Shown here in pieces: positions 35,493 to 44,759 of a stretch of DNA of 51,392 nucleotides. The DNA is from Methanobacteriota archaeon. Its GTDB lineage: Archaea; Halobacteriota; Methanomicrobia; Methanomicrobiales; Methanomicrobiaceae. The position numbers and the translations under genes are program-made. The stretch lies in NCBI GenBank assembly GCA_016841485.1, contig JAENZA010000009.1, forward strand, positions 1-51,392, given 5' to 3'. Below the pieces are notes generated by a model. The model was not told the origin of the DNA. It worked only from the letters and a program-made list of their open reading frames with translations, and searched no databases. How positions within the stretch are numbered: the stretch's first letter is position 1; each line of letters begins with the position of its first letter.

Positions 35493-36677
35493 TCAGACGA
35501 GGGAATGGTCCTGATGGCGTTTATAGATTTCGGCCGCAAGGCGTGCAATGGCGATATTGGTCTCCTCGTCGGATTTGCCTTTGATATAGACGGGTTCGAG
35601 CATCTCTGCATCCACCTTGCAAAGCATTCCGGTGAGATCTTCGACGGTCTTTCCGCCCCACCCGTAGGATCCTATAACGCCAATCCATTTCGCTTTGGGC
35701 TTAAGAAGGTTCGTGATAAACGCGAGATGGGCGGCTTTGGGGTGCGGACCGAAGAGCATCGTCGGAGCGCCGATAATGATCGTCGCCGCATCGACGAGGT
35801 CGTAGGCAATCGCCCCGGTCCCGACCCGGCCGAGATCGTAAGGCCGCACCTCGATGCCACGCTCGATTAAGAGGTCAACCAGCCGGTCCACCATCTCACG
35901 GGTACTGCCGTGCATTGAGACATACGGAATGAGAACGAGGTTTTTGACCTCGTCGGAACTCCATCCCTCATAGGCATCGAGGATGCCGGACGGGGTGCGG
36001 TGGATCGGACCGTGGCTGGGAGCGATCATGGCAGGCCCCAGCGACCGGACGCGGCCGGTGTACTCCCGTACCTTCGACCTGAAGGGCTGCATGATCTCCG
36101 CATAATACTGCCGTGCCTCCATCCAGAACCTGCTGGAGTCCTCGGCATAGAGGGCACTCGAGGCGATGTGAGCACCGAAGAGATCGCAGGAGAAGAGGAT
36201 CTTATCCTCTTCAAGGTAGGTCATCATCGTCTCCGGCCAGTGGACCCAGGGGGTGCTCATGAAGGTGAGCGTCTTGTTTCCAAGGGAGAGCGTGTCCCCG
36301 TCTCCGACCACCATGAAGCGTTCGGGGAGGACGTGGTGAAGGCTGCAGCAGAGATCACGCCCCTTCTCGGTCGTCACTACCTTTGCATGCGGGAACAGTT
36401 CGAGTGCCAGCGGGAGCGACCCGGAATGGTCCTGTTCTGCATGGTTCACGACGATGTAATCAACCGACGTGAGTTCGGCCCGGACCAGGTTGCTGATATA
36501 CGTCTCCTCAAAGGCAGGGTCAACGGTGTCGATAAGGGCGGTCTTCTCCGAACCCCGTACCACATAGGCATTATAACTGGTCCCGTCGCTAAGCTCCATC
36601 AGCTCATCAAAGACAGCCCGGTCCCAGTCGATGACCCCCACACTGTAGACATCCGGGACAATTTGCCGTGCTGCCAT
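35493..36677 (-). CDS. fprA: F420H2 oxidase / A-type flavodiiron protein
   Basis: 394 residues from the ATG at 36677, one base after the rubredoxin stop; longer frames upstream are not supported. The N-terminal MBL domain carries the diiron ligands in HAEQDHSG (HxExDH) and later PSHGPIH. The C-terminal flavodoxin domain begins with YVSMHGSTREMVDRLV, the FMN phosphate loop. In methanogens this protein oxidises F420H2 with O2 to give water, protecting the cell. It sits between rubredoxin and superoxide reductase, a classic oxygen-defence operon. AAGGAGATT within the rubredoxin end is its ribosome site. Confidence 0.93.
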   Translation of the reverse strand: MAARQIVPDVYSVGVIDWDRAVFDELMELSDGTSYNAYVVRGSEKTALIDTVDPAFEETYISNLVRAELTSVDYIVVNHAEQDHSGSLPLALELFPHAKVVTTEKGRDLCCSLHHVLPERFMVVGDGDTLSLGNKTLTFMSTPWVHWPETMMTYLEEDKILFSCDLFGAHIASSALYAEDSSRFWMEARQYYAEIMQPFRSKVREYTGRVRSLGPAMIAPSHGPIHRTPSGILDAYEGWSSDEVKNLVLIPYVSMHGSTREMVDRLVDLLIERGIEVRPYDLGRVGTGAIAYDLVDAATIIIGAPTMLFGPHPKAAHLAFITNLLKPKAKWIGVIGSYGWGGKTVEDLTGMLCKVDAEMLEPVYIKGKSDEETNIAIARLAAEIYKRHQDHSLV

Positions 36678-36678
36678 G

Positions 36679-36843
36679 TCAGACAATCTCCTTAAAATTC
36701 TTTTTTTCTGCACCGCATACAGGACATCGCCACGAATCGGGAAGATCCGCAAATGCAATTCCGGGTTCCACATCTGTCCGCTTCTTGGACGGGTCATATA
36801 CATGCCCGCAGATCTGGCATTTCATCTTCTGCATTGCACTCAT
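36679..36843 (-). CDS. Rubredoxin
   Basis: 54 residues starting MSAMQKMKCQICG; a longer frame to 36927 is rejected because GGAGGGA lies seven bases before the ATG at 36843. The iron site is C-x2-C (CQICGHVYDP) and C-x2-C (CPVCGAEKKNF). It carries electrons in the cytoplasm, here likely to FprA and to the superoxide reductase. It is the first gene of the operon; the stop is separated from the FprA ATG by one base. Confidence 0.93.
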   Translation of the reverse strand: MSAMQKMKCQICGHVYDPSKKRTDVEPGIAFADLPDSWRCPVCGAEKKNFKEIV

Positions 36844-37093
36844 ATCATTGTCCCTCCGCCAGAGGGCTGCATCCCCTTCCACCAGGACGGGCCGGGGCCG
36901 CATCCGGAGGTAAGGGGGCAGTCGCACAGCATAATTGCAACCCTGTGCTATTAGTCATTCGCATTCCGGGGATCGTCCGGGGCCTCCGCGGGAACTGCCC
37001 CGCAGCAGCCCATCCCTTCCCCCAGGGTACTCCCCATCACCGCAACCTCCATATAGGGACAGGTACCAGAAGGGATACGCGAGGTCTTCGGAT

Positions 37094-38206
37094 ATGGGGG
37101 TTCGTCCGGTTCTCTGGGTACTGCTCTTTCTTTCGGTTGTTCTCTGTATGGCAATTGTTGTTCCGGGCATCCTGTCGCCGGGCACGGCCCAGGCACGATA
37201 CCCGTCGGTACTGGTGGAAACCGACACCCCCAACCTTGAAACCGTCTCCTTTTCGTTTCCCTACGGCACCTCCATCCGGACCATTGACCCCTCCCTTGAC
37301 CGCACCGTCTTCGAAGCGGCGGCCACGACCCCGAAGTATGCCGCCTTCTACGGGAGACCGGACGAGGAGATGCTCCTTGCAGGGTATTACCGTTCCTTTG
37401 TCAGTGACGCGGCACAGGAGCGGGTCTATGAAGGGGCCGCCATTCCACTCAGAGAGATCCGTGACCGGGAACACCTGACATCCGATGAGTATGCGGACCT
37501 GATCACGGTCTTCGTGCAGTCCATCCCCTTCGATCATGCCCCTGACAACCCCGCCCCTAAATTCCCGGTCGAGACCCTTCTTCTCGGCACCGGGGACTGC
37601 GATGACAAGACCATTCTTCTTGCAGGCCTCCTTGCCCACGAGGGATACGACGCGGCGATCCTTGTCTTTCCGGAGGATGCCCATACGGCCGCAGGCATAC
37701 GAAGTGACGATGCGCTTGCCTGGTACGCTGGCTATGCCTATACGGAGACGACCGAGTACTCCCTCATCGGACTTCCCGCAGGAGCACTCGGAGGGGATGT
37801 GACGATAACCGACAGCCCGGTCGTCATCCCGGTCGGAGAAGGGACCATCCTCTACCATGCAACCGATGAGACCACCTACCTCGGCAGGCGGGCCATGGAC
37901 GCAGGGGCCGCCATCCCTGTGCTCCGCTCAAGAATGGATGACCTGGAGGACGAAATTCTCATCTGGGACACCATCCTCTCCGCCATGCAGAATGCGATGA
38001 CTATTGCGGCGACTATGGGCAATGGGACAGCACTGAAAACCACGGAAGAAGAGTATATGGCAGGTCTTGAAGAACACCGTGCACTCTCTCAAAGCTACGA
38101 ATCACTCAGGAGTGAGCTGAACAGGAACATCTTCCTCCATGACTACATCGTGGCCAACCAGCACAACCGGGCCGGCGCCTATGCCTATGCACAGACGATT
38201 CCCTGA
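37094..38206 (+). CDS. Transglutaminase-like domain protein, membrane-anchored
   Basis: 370 residues from the ATG at 37094; the in-frame upstream stretch has the look of a Pro-rich non-coding frame. A signal anchor spans about residues 5-30. The middle has GTGDCDDKTILLAGLLAHEGYDAAILVFPEDAHTAAG, with the Cys-His pair and Asp expected of the transglutaminase-like cysteine protease fold. A coiled-coil-like C-terminus follows (LEEHRALSQSYESLRSELN). It is likely extracellular. Function (protease, crosslinking or just ligand binding) unknown. Divergent from rubredoxin and ends eight bases before the convergent helicase stop. Confidence 0.62.
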   Translation: MGVRPVLWVLLFLSVVLCMAIVVPGILSPGTAQARYPSVLVETDTPNLETVSFSFPYGTSIRTIDPSLDRTVFEAAATTPKYAAFYGRPDEEMLLAGYYRSFVSDAAQERVYEGAAIPLREIRDREHLTSDEYADLITVFVQSIPFDHAPDNPAPKFPVETLLLGTGDCDDKTILLAGLLAHEGYDAAILVFPEDAHTAAGIRSDDALAWYAGYAYTETTEYSLIGLPAGALGGDVTITDSPVVIPVGEGTILYHATDETTYLGRRAMDAGAAIPVLRSRMDDLEDEILIWDTILSAMQNAMTIAATMGNGTALKTTEEEYMAGLEEHRALSQSYESLRSELNRNIFLHDYIVANQHNRAGAYAYAQTIP

Positions 38207-38214
38207 GAGGAGCC

Positions 38215-40227
38215 CTACCCTTCTTCCGGCATCGCACATTCCAGTTCGGTGACGATGTTCAGAGGGTCGTTCATGGTCCGCACCAGGTGGCGTATCCGGT
38301 CGAGACGCTCCACCCCGATGAAATGCTCGGCCATGACCCGGCCGAGGGGGAGGACCTCCAGGGTATCCCCCGAGCGGCGGAGATATCCTTCATCCTTAAG
38401 AACCGGGCCCATGTCCTCGGTGATTCCCACCATCGTCGCACCTATCCGGGCAAGATCGCGCTCAATCCCGCCACAGGCGATGGCATTTGCAACATATTCC
38501 TCACTCGATTTCTCCATGTCGTAGACGGGGGCAACCTCCTCCATCTCCCCCTTAAGCAGACGGATGGCGATCTCCTCTTCGGTAAACCCGCGGCCTTTGG
38601 CATAGGTGGCGCCGGGTTCGGCAAGGATGACGACCTTGCCCAGGTCATGGTAATCGGGCCTTCCCGCCCGGCCCATCATCTGGGTGAACTCCTGGACGGT
38701 GAGCCATTCGATGCCCATGGCAAGGGAGTCAAAGACCACCTGTGATGCCGGGAAGTCAACCCCTGCGGCAAGGGCGGCGGTGGTGACCACGGCGGCAATC
38801 TCGCCGTTTTCAAACCTGCGCTCCACCTCCCGGCGTTCCTTTGCAGACAGGCCCGCATGATAAGGCATCGCCTTTTTACCGATTGCATCCGCAAGGGTGT
38901 GGCAGCGTGCCCGGGCATTGGTAAAGACAATTGTCTGGCCCTTAAACCCGCGTGAGGAGGTGTGCCGGTACTCGTCGGCGACGAGTTTTTTGATGAATGC
39001 CGTCTTCTCCTTGCGCTCCGTAAAGATGAGATGGCGTTCGAGGGGCACCGGGCGCTCGTCATACCGCACGAGGGTGGCATTCAGTTTTTTTGCCAGAAGA
39101 TTGGGCGACCCTATCGTCGCGGAGAGGAAGAGGAACTGGGCCTGGGGAGCAAGATACCTGAGGCGTGCGATGAGCCCGTCGAGACGGTGCCCCCGCTCCT
39201 CATCCTCCAGCATCTGCACCTCGTCGATGACGACCGTGCCGATCTTCGGGAGACGCCGGCCCATCCGGATCTGATGGTCGATGCCTTCATAGGTCCCCAC
39301 AACGATCGCCGACCGAATGCTGCGGCGTGCCTTGACACGAGTCTCCGGAAGGTTCAGGCGGGAGACGCCCGTCTGGAGCGATACATTGCAAAAGTCTCCG
39401 TATCGTTCGGTAAACCGGCTGTATTTCTGGTTGGCAAGGGCAACAAGAGGGACGAGAAAGAGCATGGACCCCCGTTTCTCCAGATGATTTTTCACCCCTG
39501 CCATCTCTCCGATGAAGGTCTTTCCAGACGCCGTCGCAGCGACCACGAGAAGATCCCGGCCTTTCAGGAGCCCTGCCTCGACCGCGAGTTCCTGTGCGGG
39601 CATCAGTTTATCTAAACCTGATGCTGTTCGCAGTTTCTCCGGAACGGGAAGATTTTTCAGGGATGACGTGTTCATGACCGGATGTGCATCGAGACGGTCG
39701 AAGATGGTCCGGTCCGTCTCGATGGTGGCCGGCTGAAGCGTTGCCAGCACCCGGTCGAGGTCACGATATTCCTGCAGGAGATGTTCGAGATGGGTGATTG
39801 ACCCCGAGCCCATCCCCCCGAGATACCCTGCCTCCCGTCTGAGTTCCCGGCGGGCACAGTCCATGCAGATGGTCTCTTTCCCGTATTTCACCGCATTCTT
39901 TTTCTTTAGGGGAGTTATCCTGTCCGCGGTGAGGCAGGGCCTGCAGGCCCTGAGCGCCGACCATGGAATCTGGAGGTCCTTCAGAAAGGAGATGAATCCC
40001 TCATCCTCTTCGGTCAGGTAGACCTGTGACCCCCTGAGCTGGGCAATCAGTTCTTTGGTCGGGACATGCCGCACCTGCCGTTTTCCCGGCATCCGGGCCT
40101 GGTAACTGCGGGGGCGATAGCCCTTTCCCGTCCGTTCAAGCTCGACATCACCGGTGCCTATGACCCGGCGACCGTCAAAAAAATAGAGTCGGTAGGAACC
40201 CCTGCGGGGGTGCACGATCACATTCAT
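38215..40227 (-). CDS. Ski2-family helicase, ASH-Ski2/COG1202-like
   Basis: 670 residues. An N-terminal domain includes a zinc site, C95-x2-C98 and C121-x2-C124. Helicase motifs: Walker A ATASGKT, motif II DEVQ (instead of the usual DEAD/H), LSATIGSP (III), TIVFTNARA (IV) and MMGRAGRP (VI). The C-terminus is rich in helices. In Thermococcales the ASH-Ski2 helicase works with the 5'-3' exonuclease aRNase J and the exosome in RNA decay; the match here is by layout. The end of the HTH gene upstream overlaps its start (ATGA), so it is coupled with the two regulators. Confidence 0.82.
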   Translation of the reverse strand: MNVIVHPRRGSYRLYFFDGRRVIGTGDVELERTGKGYRPRSYQARMPGKRQVRHVPTKELIAQLRGSQVYLTEEDEGFISFLKDLQIPWSALRACRPCLTADRITPLKKKNAVKYGKETICMDCARRELRREAGYLGGMGSGSITHLEHLLQEYRDLDRVLATLQPATIETDRTIFDRLDAHPVMNTSSLKNLPVPEKLRTASGLDKLMPAQELAVEAGLLKGRDLLVVAATASGKTFIGEMAGVKNHLEKRGSMLFLVPLVALANQKYSRFTERYGDFCNVSLQTGVSRLNLPETRVKARRSIRSAIVVGTYEGIDHQIRMGRRLPKIGTVVIDEVQMLEDEERGHRLDGLIARLRYLAPQAQFLFLSATIGSPNLLAKKLNATLVRYDERPVPLERHLIFTERKEKTAFIKKLVADEYRHTSSRGFKGQTIVFTNARARCHTLADAIGKKAMPYHAGLSAKERREVERRFENGEIAAVVTTAALAAGVDFPASQVVFDSLAMGIEWLTVQEFTQMMGRAGRPDYHDLGKVVILAEPGATYAKGRGFTEEEIAIRLLKGEMEEVAPVYDMEKSSEEYVANAIACGGIERDLARIGATMVGITEDMGPVLKDEGYLRRSGDTLEVLPLGRVMAEHFIGVERLDRIRHLVRTMNDPLNIVTELECAMPEEG

Positions 40228-41033
40228 GGCAAACTGAGGTCACGGATTTCGTAGGAGAGGCCTGCCGATTCCAGACGCTTGAGAAAGCCGGTGAACTCCT
40301 CATCAACAATCACCATACAGCAGTTGACGCCATGGAACGCCGCCTCGATGATCCCTTCGCGCGAGCCGAAGAAACTGTCGGGGACAAGCCCCGCTTTATT
40401 GAGGGAAATGACTGCCTCAAGGCCCACCGCCCCGATATATTCCATTCCGCTGACGGCAGCAAGTACCTTTTCCTGCGTGACCTCATGTGATCCTCCCCGC
40501 TGAATGCGGGGAACCTTGCAGACCCGGATGGCCCCTTCACTGTGATCGATGATCCCGGAGAGTTTTGCAACACCGAGGTCCTGGCCCTTTCTGGCATCAT
40601 TGGCTGCTTCACCCATAGCAGCCTCGTCCCTGTGTGCCGCAAAGAGATAGCCGCCGTTCATGTACACCCCTACGACATCCCCCTTTACGATATCCTCTGC
40701 TGCAATCGCCGTCCATACCGAGACCTGCTGGACAACATCATGCGTAACATAGTGCGCATAGGACTCCAGTGCCTCGGCGTTCGTGAGCACCCACTCGACA
40801 CCCTTATGGGTGACATTGTACCGGCCACGCCCATGCGAAGCGACGAGACCTTCTTCGACCATCTCACGAATATATTCGCTGACTGCCTGCGGGGTGATAC
40901 CCAGTTTTTCGGCAATCTCCTGTTGGCGGACAGATGGCTGGTGCTCCGCAATTTCAACTAATATCTGAAAGCGGGTCGCTTCCCGCTTGCTCTTTAATAT
41001 GATATGGAAGGGGTCCTTATTCTGGTCTGCCAA
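40224..41033 (-). CDS. Winged-helix transcriptional regulator, COG1497-like
   Basis: 269 residues. Helix-turn-helix at about 30-65: RQQEIAEKLGITPQAVSEYIREMVEEGL. The following 180-residue domain has GVYMNGGYLFAAHRD and CMVIVDEEFTGFLKR, and fits the archaeal COG1497 group of predicted regulators, whose C-terminal domain may bind a ligand. Target unknown. Start overlaps the upstream HTH gene by 17 bases and the end overlaps the helicase, so HTH, COG1497 and helicase are one operon. Confidence 0.75.
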   Translation of the reverse strand: MADQNKDPFHIILKSKREATRFQILVEIAEHQPSVRQQEIAEKLGITPQAVSEYIREMVEEGLVASHGRGRYNVTHKGVEWVLTNAEALESYAHYVTHDVVQQVSVWTAIAAEDIVKGDVVGVYMNGGYLFAAHRDEAAMGEAANDARKGQDLGVAKLSGIIDHSEGAIRVCKVPRIQRGGSHEVTQEKVLAAVSGMEYIGAVGLEAVISLNKAGLVPDSFFGSREGIIEAAFHGVNCCMVIVDEEFTGFLKRLESAGLSYEIRDLSLP

Positions 41034-41508
41034 GGATAACCAACCCCTGCCCCTTCACATCAAGGTGCGGCATCCGTTTTGCAAGACCCTTGACGAGCAT
41101 TGGACTTACCTGGTATTTGCGGGCAAGGTCATTGTAGGAGGTCGTTCCTGCCTGTACATCGGCCTCTATCTTCTCCACCATTTCCCGCAGGTCCTCATCT
41201 GTTGAATTGGCGACATACAGGAGGTCCCCGAGATCTTCCATCGAACACTGGAATCCTGCGCGGAAGCGGCTGTAGGTCGTCCGGTATTCCTTTGCTGGGG
41301 TCTTTCCGGGTTCAGGCATTCGCCACTGTTCCTCAATGAGATTCCCTTTCTGGAGAATTGCGAGACAGTCATCCACGCATTCTGCTCCGACTTCATTACA
41401 CAACTCTTCCTGAGTCATCCATTGTTTTGCAAGAAGATCATACACCTTCTTATACTGGGAATTGTTGAATGTAATGATTAAAGGAACGATCTCGAGAGGA
41501 TCATTCAC
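41017..41508 (-). CDS. Hypothetical HTH-like protein
   Basis: 163 residues if the GTG at 41508 is the start (170 from a TTG at 41529). WMTQEELCNEVGAECVDDCLAILQKGNLIEE at about 30-60 looks like an ArsR-type winged helix; a second helical region (SYNDLARKYQVSPMLVKGLAKRM) near the C-terminus is another HTH-like stretch. Function unknown. It is the first gene of the operon with the COG1497 regulator and the helicase, and divergent from hypF, so it could control that promoter. Confidence 0.6.
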   Translation of the reverse strand: MNDPLEIVPLIITFNNSQYKKVYDLLAKQWMTQEELCNEVGAECVDDCLAILQKGNLIEEQWRMPEPGKTPAKEYRTTYSRFRAGFQCSMEDLGDLLYVANSTDEDLREMVEKIEADVQAGTTSYNDLARKYQVSPMLVKGLAKRMPHLDVKGQGLVILGRPE

Positions 41509-41540
41509 AATCCTGTTGTGCCCTGTCAAAGTAAAAACCC

Positions 41541-41550
41541 ATTTAATATA
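41541..41550 (+). promoter_or_regulatory. TATA box of hypF
   Basis: tttaatatag lies about 40 bases upstream of the hypF ATG at 41587, which has no ribosome site. A second AT-rich ttaaata (41564-41570) lies closer. Confidence 0.35.
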
Positions 41551-41586
41551 GGGCGTGTAAACATTAAATACTATCCAGACATTTTT

Positions 41587-43803
41587 ATGCGGAAAGAAGG
41601 ACAGATTTCAATTAAGGGCATCGTCCAGGGGGTGGGTTTTCGTCCTTTTGTCTTCGCTGCGGCCACAAAATACGGCATTAGGGGAAGTGTCCGCAACCTT
41701 GGATCAGAGGTCCTCATCAATGCATGGGGAGATCGTTTTGAGGAATTCCTTTGCGCGGTTTCTTGGGGCACCCCGCTGTCCCGTATCGACAGCGTCGATG
41801 TTACCGTCATCGATGGCGATGCTCCAAAGGATTTTATCATACTGGAGAGCACCACAGGCGCTCTTTCCGGGTTTATCCCCGCCGATGTTGCGACCTGCAA
41901 CGACTGTCTCGCAGATATTGTAGAACCCGGCGGCAGATATGAGGGATACTGGGCAACATCGTGTGTCAACTGCGGCCCCCGTTACAGCATCATCCATGCC
42001 CTCCCATATGACCGTGAACGGACGACGATGGAGAAATTCCCCATATGCAACGGGTGTGCAGGCGAATATTCAAACCCGGGATCCCGCCGCCACCACGCCC
42101 AGACCATCGCCTGTGATGCCTGCGGACCCGCCCTCCTCCTTCTCGACCACACCGGATCACCGGTTGACGGCGACCCTCTCCGGACTGCCGCACGCCTGCT
42201 TGACGAGGGAGCAGTCATCGCCATTAAGGGTCTCGGGGGTTTTCACATCGCCTGCATCGAATCATCGGCATCCCGCCTGAAAGGGACCCTCGGAAGACCG
42301 GAACAGCCGCTTGCGGTGATGGCAGAACCAGGGGAGATCAGGAGGGTTGCACATGTGTCCCTGGAGGAGGAGGCGCTTCTCGGAGGGCCGGCCCACCCCA
42401 TCGTGGTCCTCGAAAAGAAGGACCCACTCTCCCACATCGCCATCTCCAAGCTACACACCCTCGGATGCATGCTGCCCTACACGGCTCTCCACCACCTCCT
42501 CTTTCGGCACCTTCGAGCACGGATGCTCATTATGACGAGTGCCAATGAACCGGGTGAACCGATGATGACCACGACCGAGGCGGCGTTCGTCCGCCTGGGA
42601 AACCATATCGATTACTATCTCACCCATAACCGCCGTATCGAGAACCGGTGCGACGATTCTGTCGTCCGGGACGGCTATATTATCCGCCTCTCCCGCGGCC
42701 TTGCCCCGAAACGAGTACGCTGCAGCCTAGGGGATGCAACGATCCTCGGCGTGGGCCCCGAGATCAACGCCAACGTATCACTCTACCAGGGCGGTTTTCT
42801 GATCACCTCCCCCCACGTGGGAAATGTGCGAAATCCGGCCACCCTTGCCTACCTGAAGGAGACGGTGGAGACGATACGTGCCTTTACCGGGGCATCCTGC
42901 GATATCATCGCCCACGACCTCCACCCACAGTTTCTCTCGACGAGATACGCACGGGAGCTCGCAGCAGAGACCGGGGCACGCCTGGTGCCGGTCCAACACC
43001 ACCGGGCCCATATTGCAGCGACAACGGACGAGCCCTGCATCGGCATCGCCATCGACGGGATCGGGTACGGCGATGACGGGACCATCTGGGGCGGTGAGAT
43101 CTTTGCCGGACAGGTGCCTGACCTGCGCCGGACCGGACACCTCGAATCAGTCCTGATGCCGGGAGGTGATATTGCCACCCGCTTCCCCGAACGGATGCTC
43201 TATGGCATTTTGCCGGATGATACCACCCTTGACCTTCTCGAGGGGAGAGGATGGAACGCGATGGAAAGGGACCTCCTGGCCCGGCAGGTGGAACGCGGGT
43301 TTAATGTCAGCCTTACCAGCAGCACCGGCCGGGTCCTCGATGCTGCTGCAGCGCTCCTCGGCCTCTGCAGGGAGAAGACCTTTGACGGCGAGCCGGCACA
43401 GGTCCTCGAAGCCGTGGCATACCGGGGATCTGCCACCACCTGGGAGAGGGAATTTTATGAGGAGGACGGGATGCAGGTTCTGCGCACCAGTGCCATCATG
43501 AAGAAGGCCCGGGATGCAATGGGCACCCGGAGCATTGAGGATCTTGCCGCGTCCTTCCAGGCGACACTGGCAACCGGGATCGCAGAGATGGCGGTCGCCG
43601 CAGCACACGAGGAAGATATCGACCGTGTTGCCGTCTCGGGGGGCGTTGCGTATAATCATGCCATCAGGGAGACGATTTTAGCACATATCAGAAACGAGGG
43701 ACTCACCCCGCTTATCAGCAGGGAATACCCGCTCGGGGACGGGTGCATATCGGCAGGCCAGTGCATCTGGGCGGCGGCAGTGCACCGACAGGAAACAGAA
43801 TAA
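41587..43803 (+). CDS. hypF: Carbamoyltransferase HypF (hydrogenase maturation)
   Basis: 738 residues from the ATG at 41587; the frame to 41518 is not needed. Domains in order: acylphosphatase-like (GIVQGVGFRPFV, residues 11-22), two C-x2-C-x18-C-x2-C zinc loops (CNDCLADI...CVNCGPR and CNGCAGEY...CDACGPA), the YrdC-like domain (AIKGLGGFHIAC, TSANEPGEP) and the Kae1-like domain with the HHRAHIAAT metal motif and VAVSGGVAYN. It moves a carbamoyl group from carbamoyl phosphate to HypE to make the CN ligands of NiFe hydrogenase. No other hyp gene is in the window. Confidence 0.96.
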   Translation: MRKEGQISIKGIVQGVGFRPFVFAAATKYGIRGSVRNLGSEVLINAWGDRFEEFLCAVSWGTPLSRIDSVDVTVIDGDAPKDFIILESTTGALSGFIPADVATCNDCLADIVEPGGRYEGYWATSCVNCGPRYSIIHALPYDRERTTMEKFPICNGCAGEYSNPGSRRHHAQTIACDACGPALLLLDHTGSPVDGDPLRTAARLLDEGAVIAIKGLGGFHIACIESSASRLKGTLGRPEQPLAVMAEPGEIRRVAHVSLEEEALLGGPAHPIVVLEKKDPLSHIAISKLHTLGCMLPYTALHHLLFRHLRARMLIMTSANEPGEPMMTTTEAAFVRLGNHIDYYLTHNRRIENRCDDSVVRDGYIIRLSRGLAPKRVRCSLGDATILGVGPEINANVSLYQGGFLITSPHVGNVRNPATLAYLKETVETIRAFTGASCDIIAHDLHPQFLSTRYARELAAETGARLVPVQHHRAHIAATTDEPCIGIAIDGIGYGDDGTIWGGEIFAGQVPDLRRTGHLESVLMPGGDIATRFPERMLYGILPDDTTLDLLEGRGWNAMERDLLARQVERGFNVSLTSSTGRVLDAAAALLGLCREKTFDGEPAQVLEAVAYRGSATTWEREFYEEDGMQVLRTSAIMKKARDAMGTRSIEDLAASFQATLATGIAEMAVAAAHEEDIDRVAVSGGVAYNHAIRETILAHIRNEGLTPLISREYPLGDGCISAGQCIWAAAVHRQETE

Positions 43804-43813
43804 TCCGGAATAA

Positions 43814-44203
43814 TCAGTATTTTCTCGAATTTTCAAGGATCTCTCTGAGGTCGTACATCCTGTACGGCTTTTTGAGCACTCCGGCAAACCCCATTTCAAG
43901 GAGGGAGTTTTCGTCCATGTCGCCAGCCAGTCCGCTGGTCACAATGGCGCAGACACCGGGGTCAACCTCCCAGAGAAGGGGAATCGTTTCAATCGCACCC
44001 ATCCCGCCGGGAACGGTTATGTCGAGAATGACCGCATCAAACGGTGCATTGTCTACCATCGCGCGCTGATATTTGTTCAGGGCCTCCTCTCCGGTCGTTG
44101 CAGGCACAGCCTCATATCCAAGCCTCCCCAGCAGAAGGCAGGTCACCTCCAGTATGGTCGGTTCGTCGTCCATGACAAGTATTTTTCCGGATCTCTCAGG
44201 CAT
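43814..44203 (-). CDS. Stand-alone response regulator receiver protein
   Basis: 129 residues. LVMDDEPTILEVT carries the acidic pocket, VILDITVPGGMG the phospho-accepting Asp (about residue 57), VTSGLAGDMD the Thr/Ser switch and VLKKPYRMYDL the lysine. There is no output domain, so it would act like CheY/Spo0F through protein contact. No histidine kinase lies nearby. GAGGAAGTAAG precedes the ATG. It is convergent with hypF with a 10-base gap; upstream lies a gene-free stretch. Confidence 0.88.
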   Translation of the reverse strand: MPERSGKILVMDDEPTILEVTCLLLGRLGYEAVPATTGEEALNKYQRAMVDNAPFDAVILDITVPGGMGAIETIPLLWEVDPGVCAIVTSGLAGDMDENSLLEMGFAGVLKKPYRMYDLREILENSRKY

Positions 44204-44348
44204 CGTCTTACTTCCTCTATGTTGTCAGGCGAGTATCACAGTATGAGGGTTCTCCCCGACCTTATTGATATGCCTTATTGCATATCATATTACATTACAA
44301 CCTTATGCTCCCCCCTATATAATACGTCGCAAAAATGCACGCGGCACG

Positions 44349-44363
44349 AAGATATATTTAAAT
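44349..44363 (+). promoter_or_regulatory. TATA-like box with no protein gene downstream
   Basis: gatatatttaaatac fits a plus-strand TATA box that would start transcription near 44385, toward the structured stretch at 44464-44538. No plus-strand protein gene follows. Confidence 0.35.
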
Positions 44364-44384
44364 ACAATTTTACCCCGATGCCGC

Positions 44385-44551
44385 CCAATTGAACAGAATC
44401 ACCAATAATTCCGCCGATCGCCGATGACACCAGGGGGCATAACCGACATTTTGTTTCTCCTGCGGGGGGTTGCGGCGCCCCCTACGGGATTTTCCGGAAT
44501 AAGCAGATTAATGGGCCAATTCCTGCAATTTCGGAAAAATAATCATTTTTT
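44385..44551 (+). ncRNA. Candidate structured small RNA
   Basis: Inferred from structure only. A GC-rich hairpin (GGGGGG at 44464-44469 with CCCCC at 44478-44482) is followed by a long one: 44490-44500 pairs with 44528-44538 over 11 base pairs (one G-U), continued inside by GCAG/CTGC (44503-44506, 44523-44526) and ATT/AAT. A T6 run at 44546-44551 follows at once, as in a terminator. A TATA-like box lies upstream at 44349-44363. The 5' end is a guess. No known RNA family is recognised. Confidence 0.3.
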
Positions 44552-44759
44552 CAAGCCTCCCATTCCCAGGGAAGCCCCTCGCAGGGAGCAACAGAAACAT
44601 TAATGTCCACATTGCCCACCAGAATCCGAATTTCCCTGCGTACCCACCACCACAGAGTGCCGGGACCGCCGGGCCGCACAGTGCCCGAGAGGGGCACAAA
44701 AGAGAAGCAGAGACCCAAGGAACCAGGTCCAGCGAACGCCAGGTAAGGAGACCGCCCCC

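Larger units (their letters stand above)
44204..44759. other. Gene-free 556-base spacer with AT-rich promoter-like and structured parts
   Basis: No convincing ORF. AT-rich ctatataata (44314-44323) reads as a TATA box on the minus strand for the receiver gene. gatatatttaaatac (44349-44363) is TATA-like on the plus strand. Strong inverted repeats lie at 44464-44482 and 44490-44538. A 63-residue frame (44508-44699, minus) and part of a longer frame look like shadows. Confidence 0.5.

Noticed and set aside
36935-37093. Upstream extension of the transglutaminase-like frame
   Set aside because: Pro/Ser/Arg-rich, without ribosome site, and it overlaps the rubredoxin promoter region; the signal anchor starts at 37094.
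44508-44699. 63-residue minus-strand frame with a hydrophobic stretch
   Set aside because: No ribosome site and it overlaps the structured repeat; no family resemblance.
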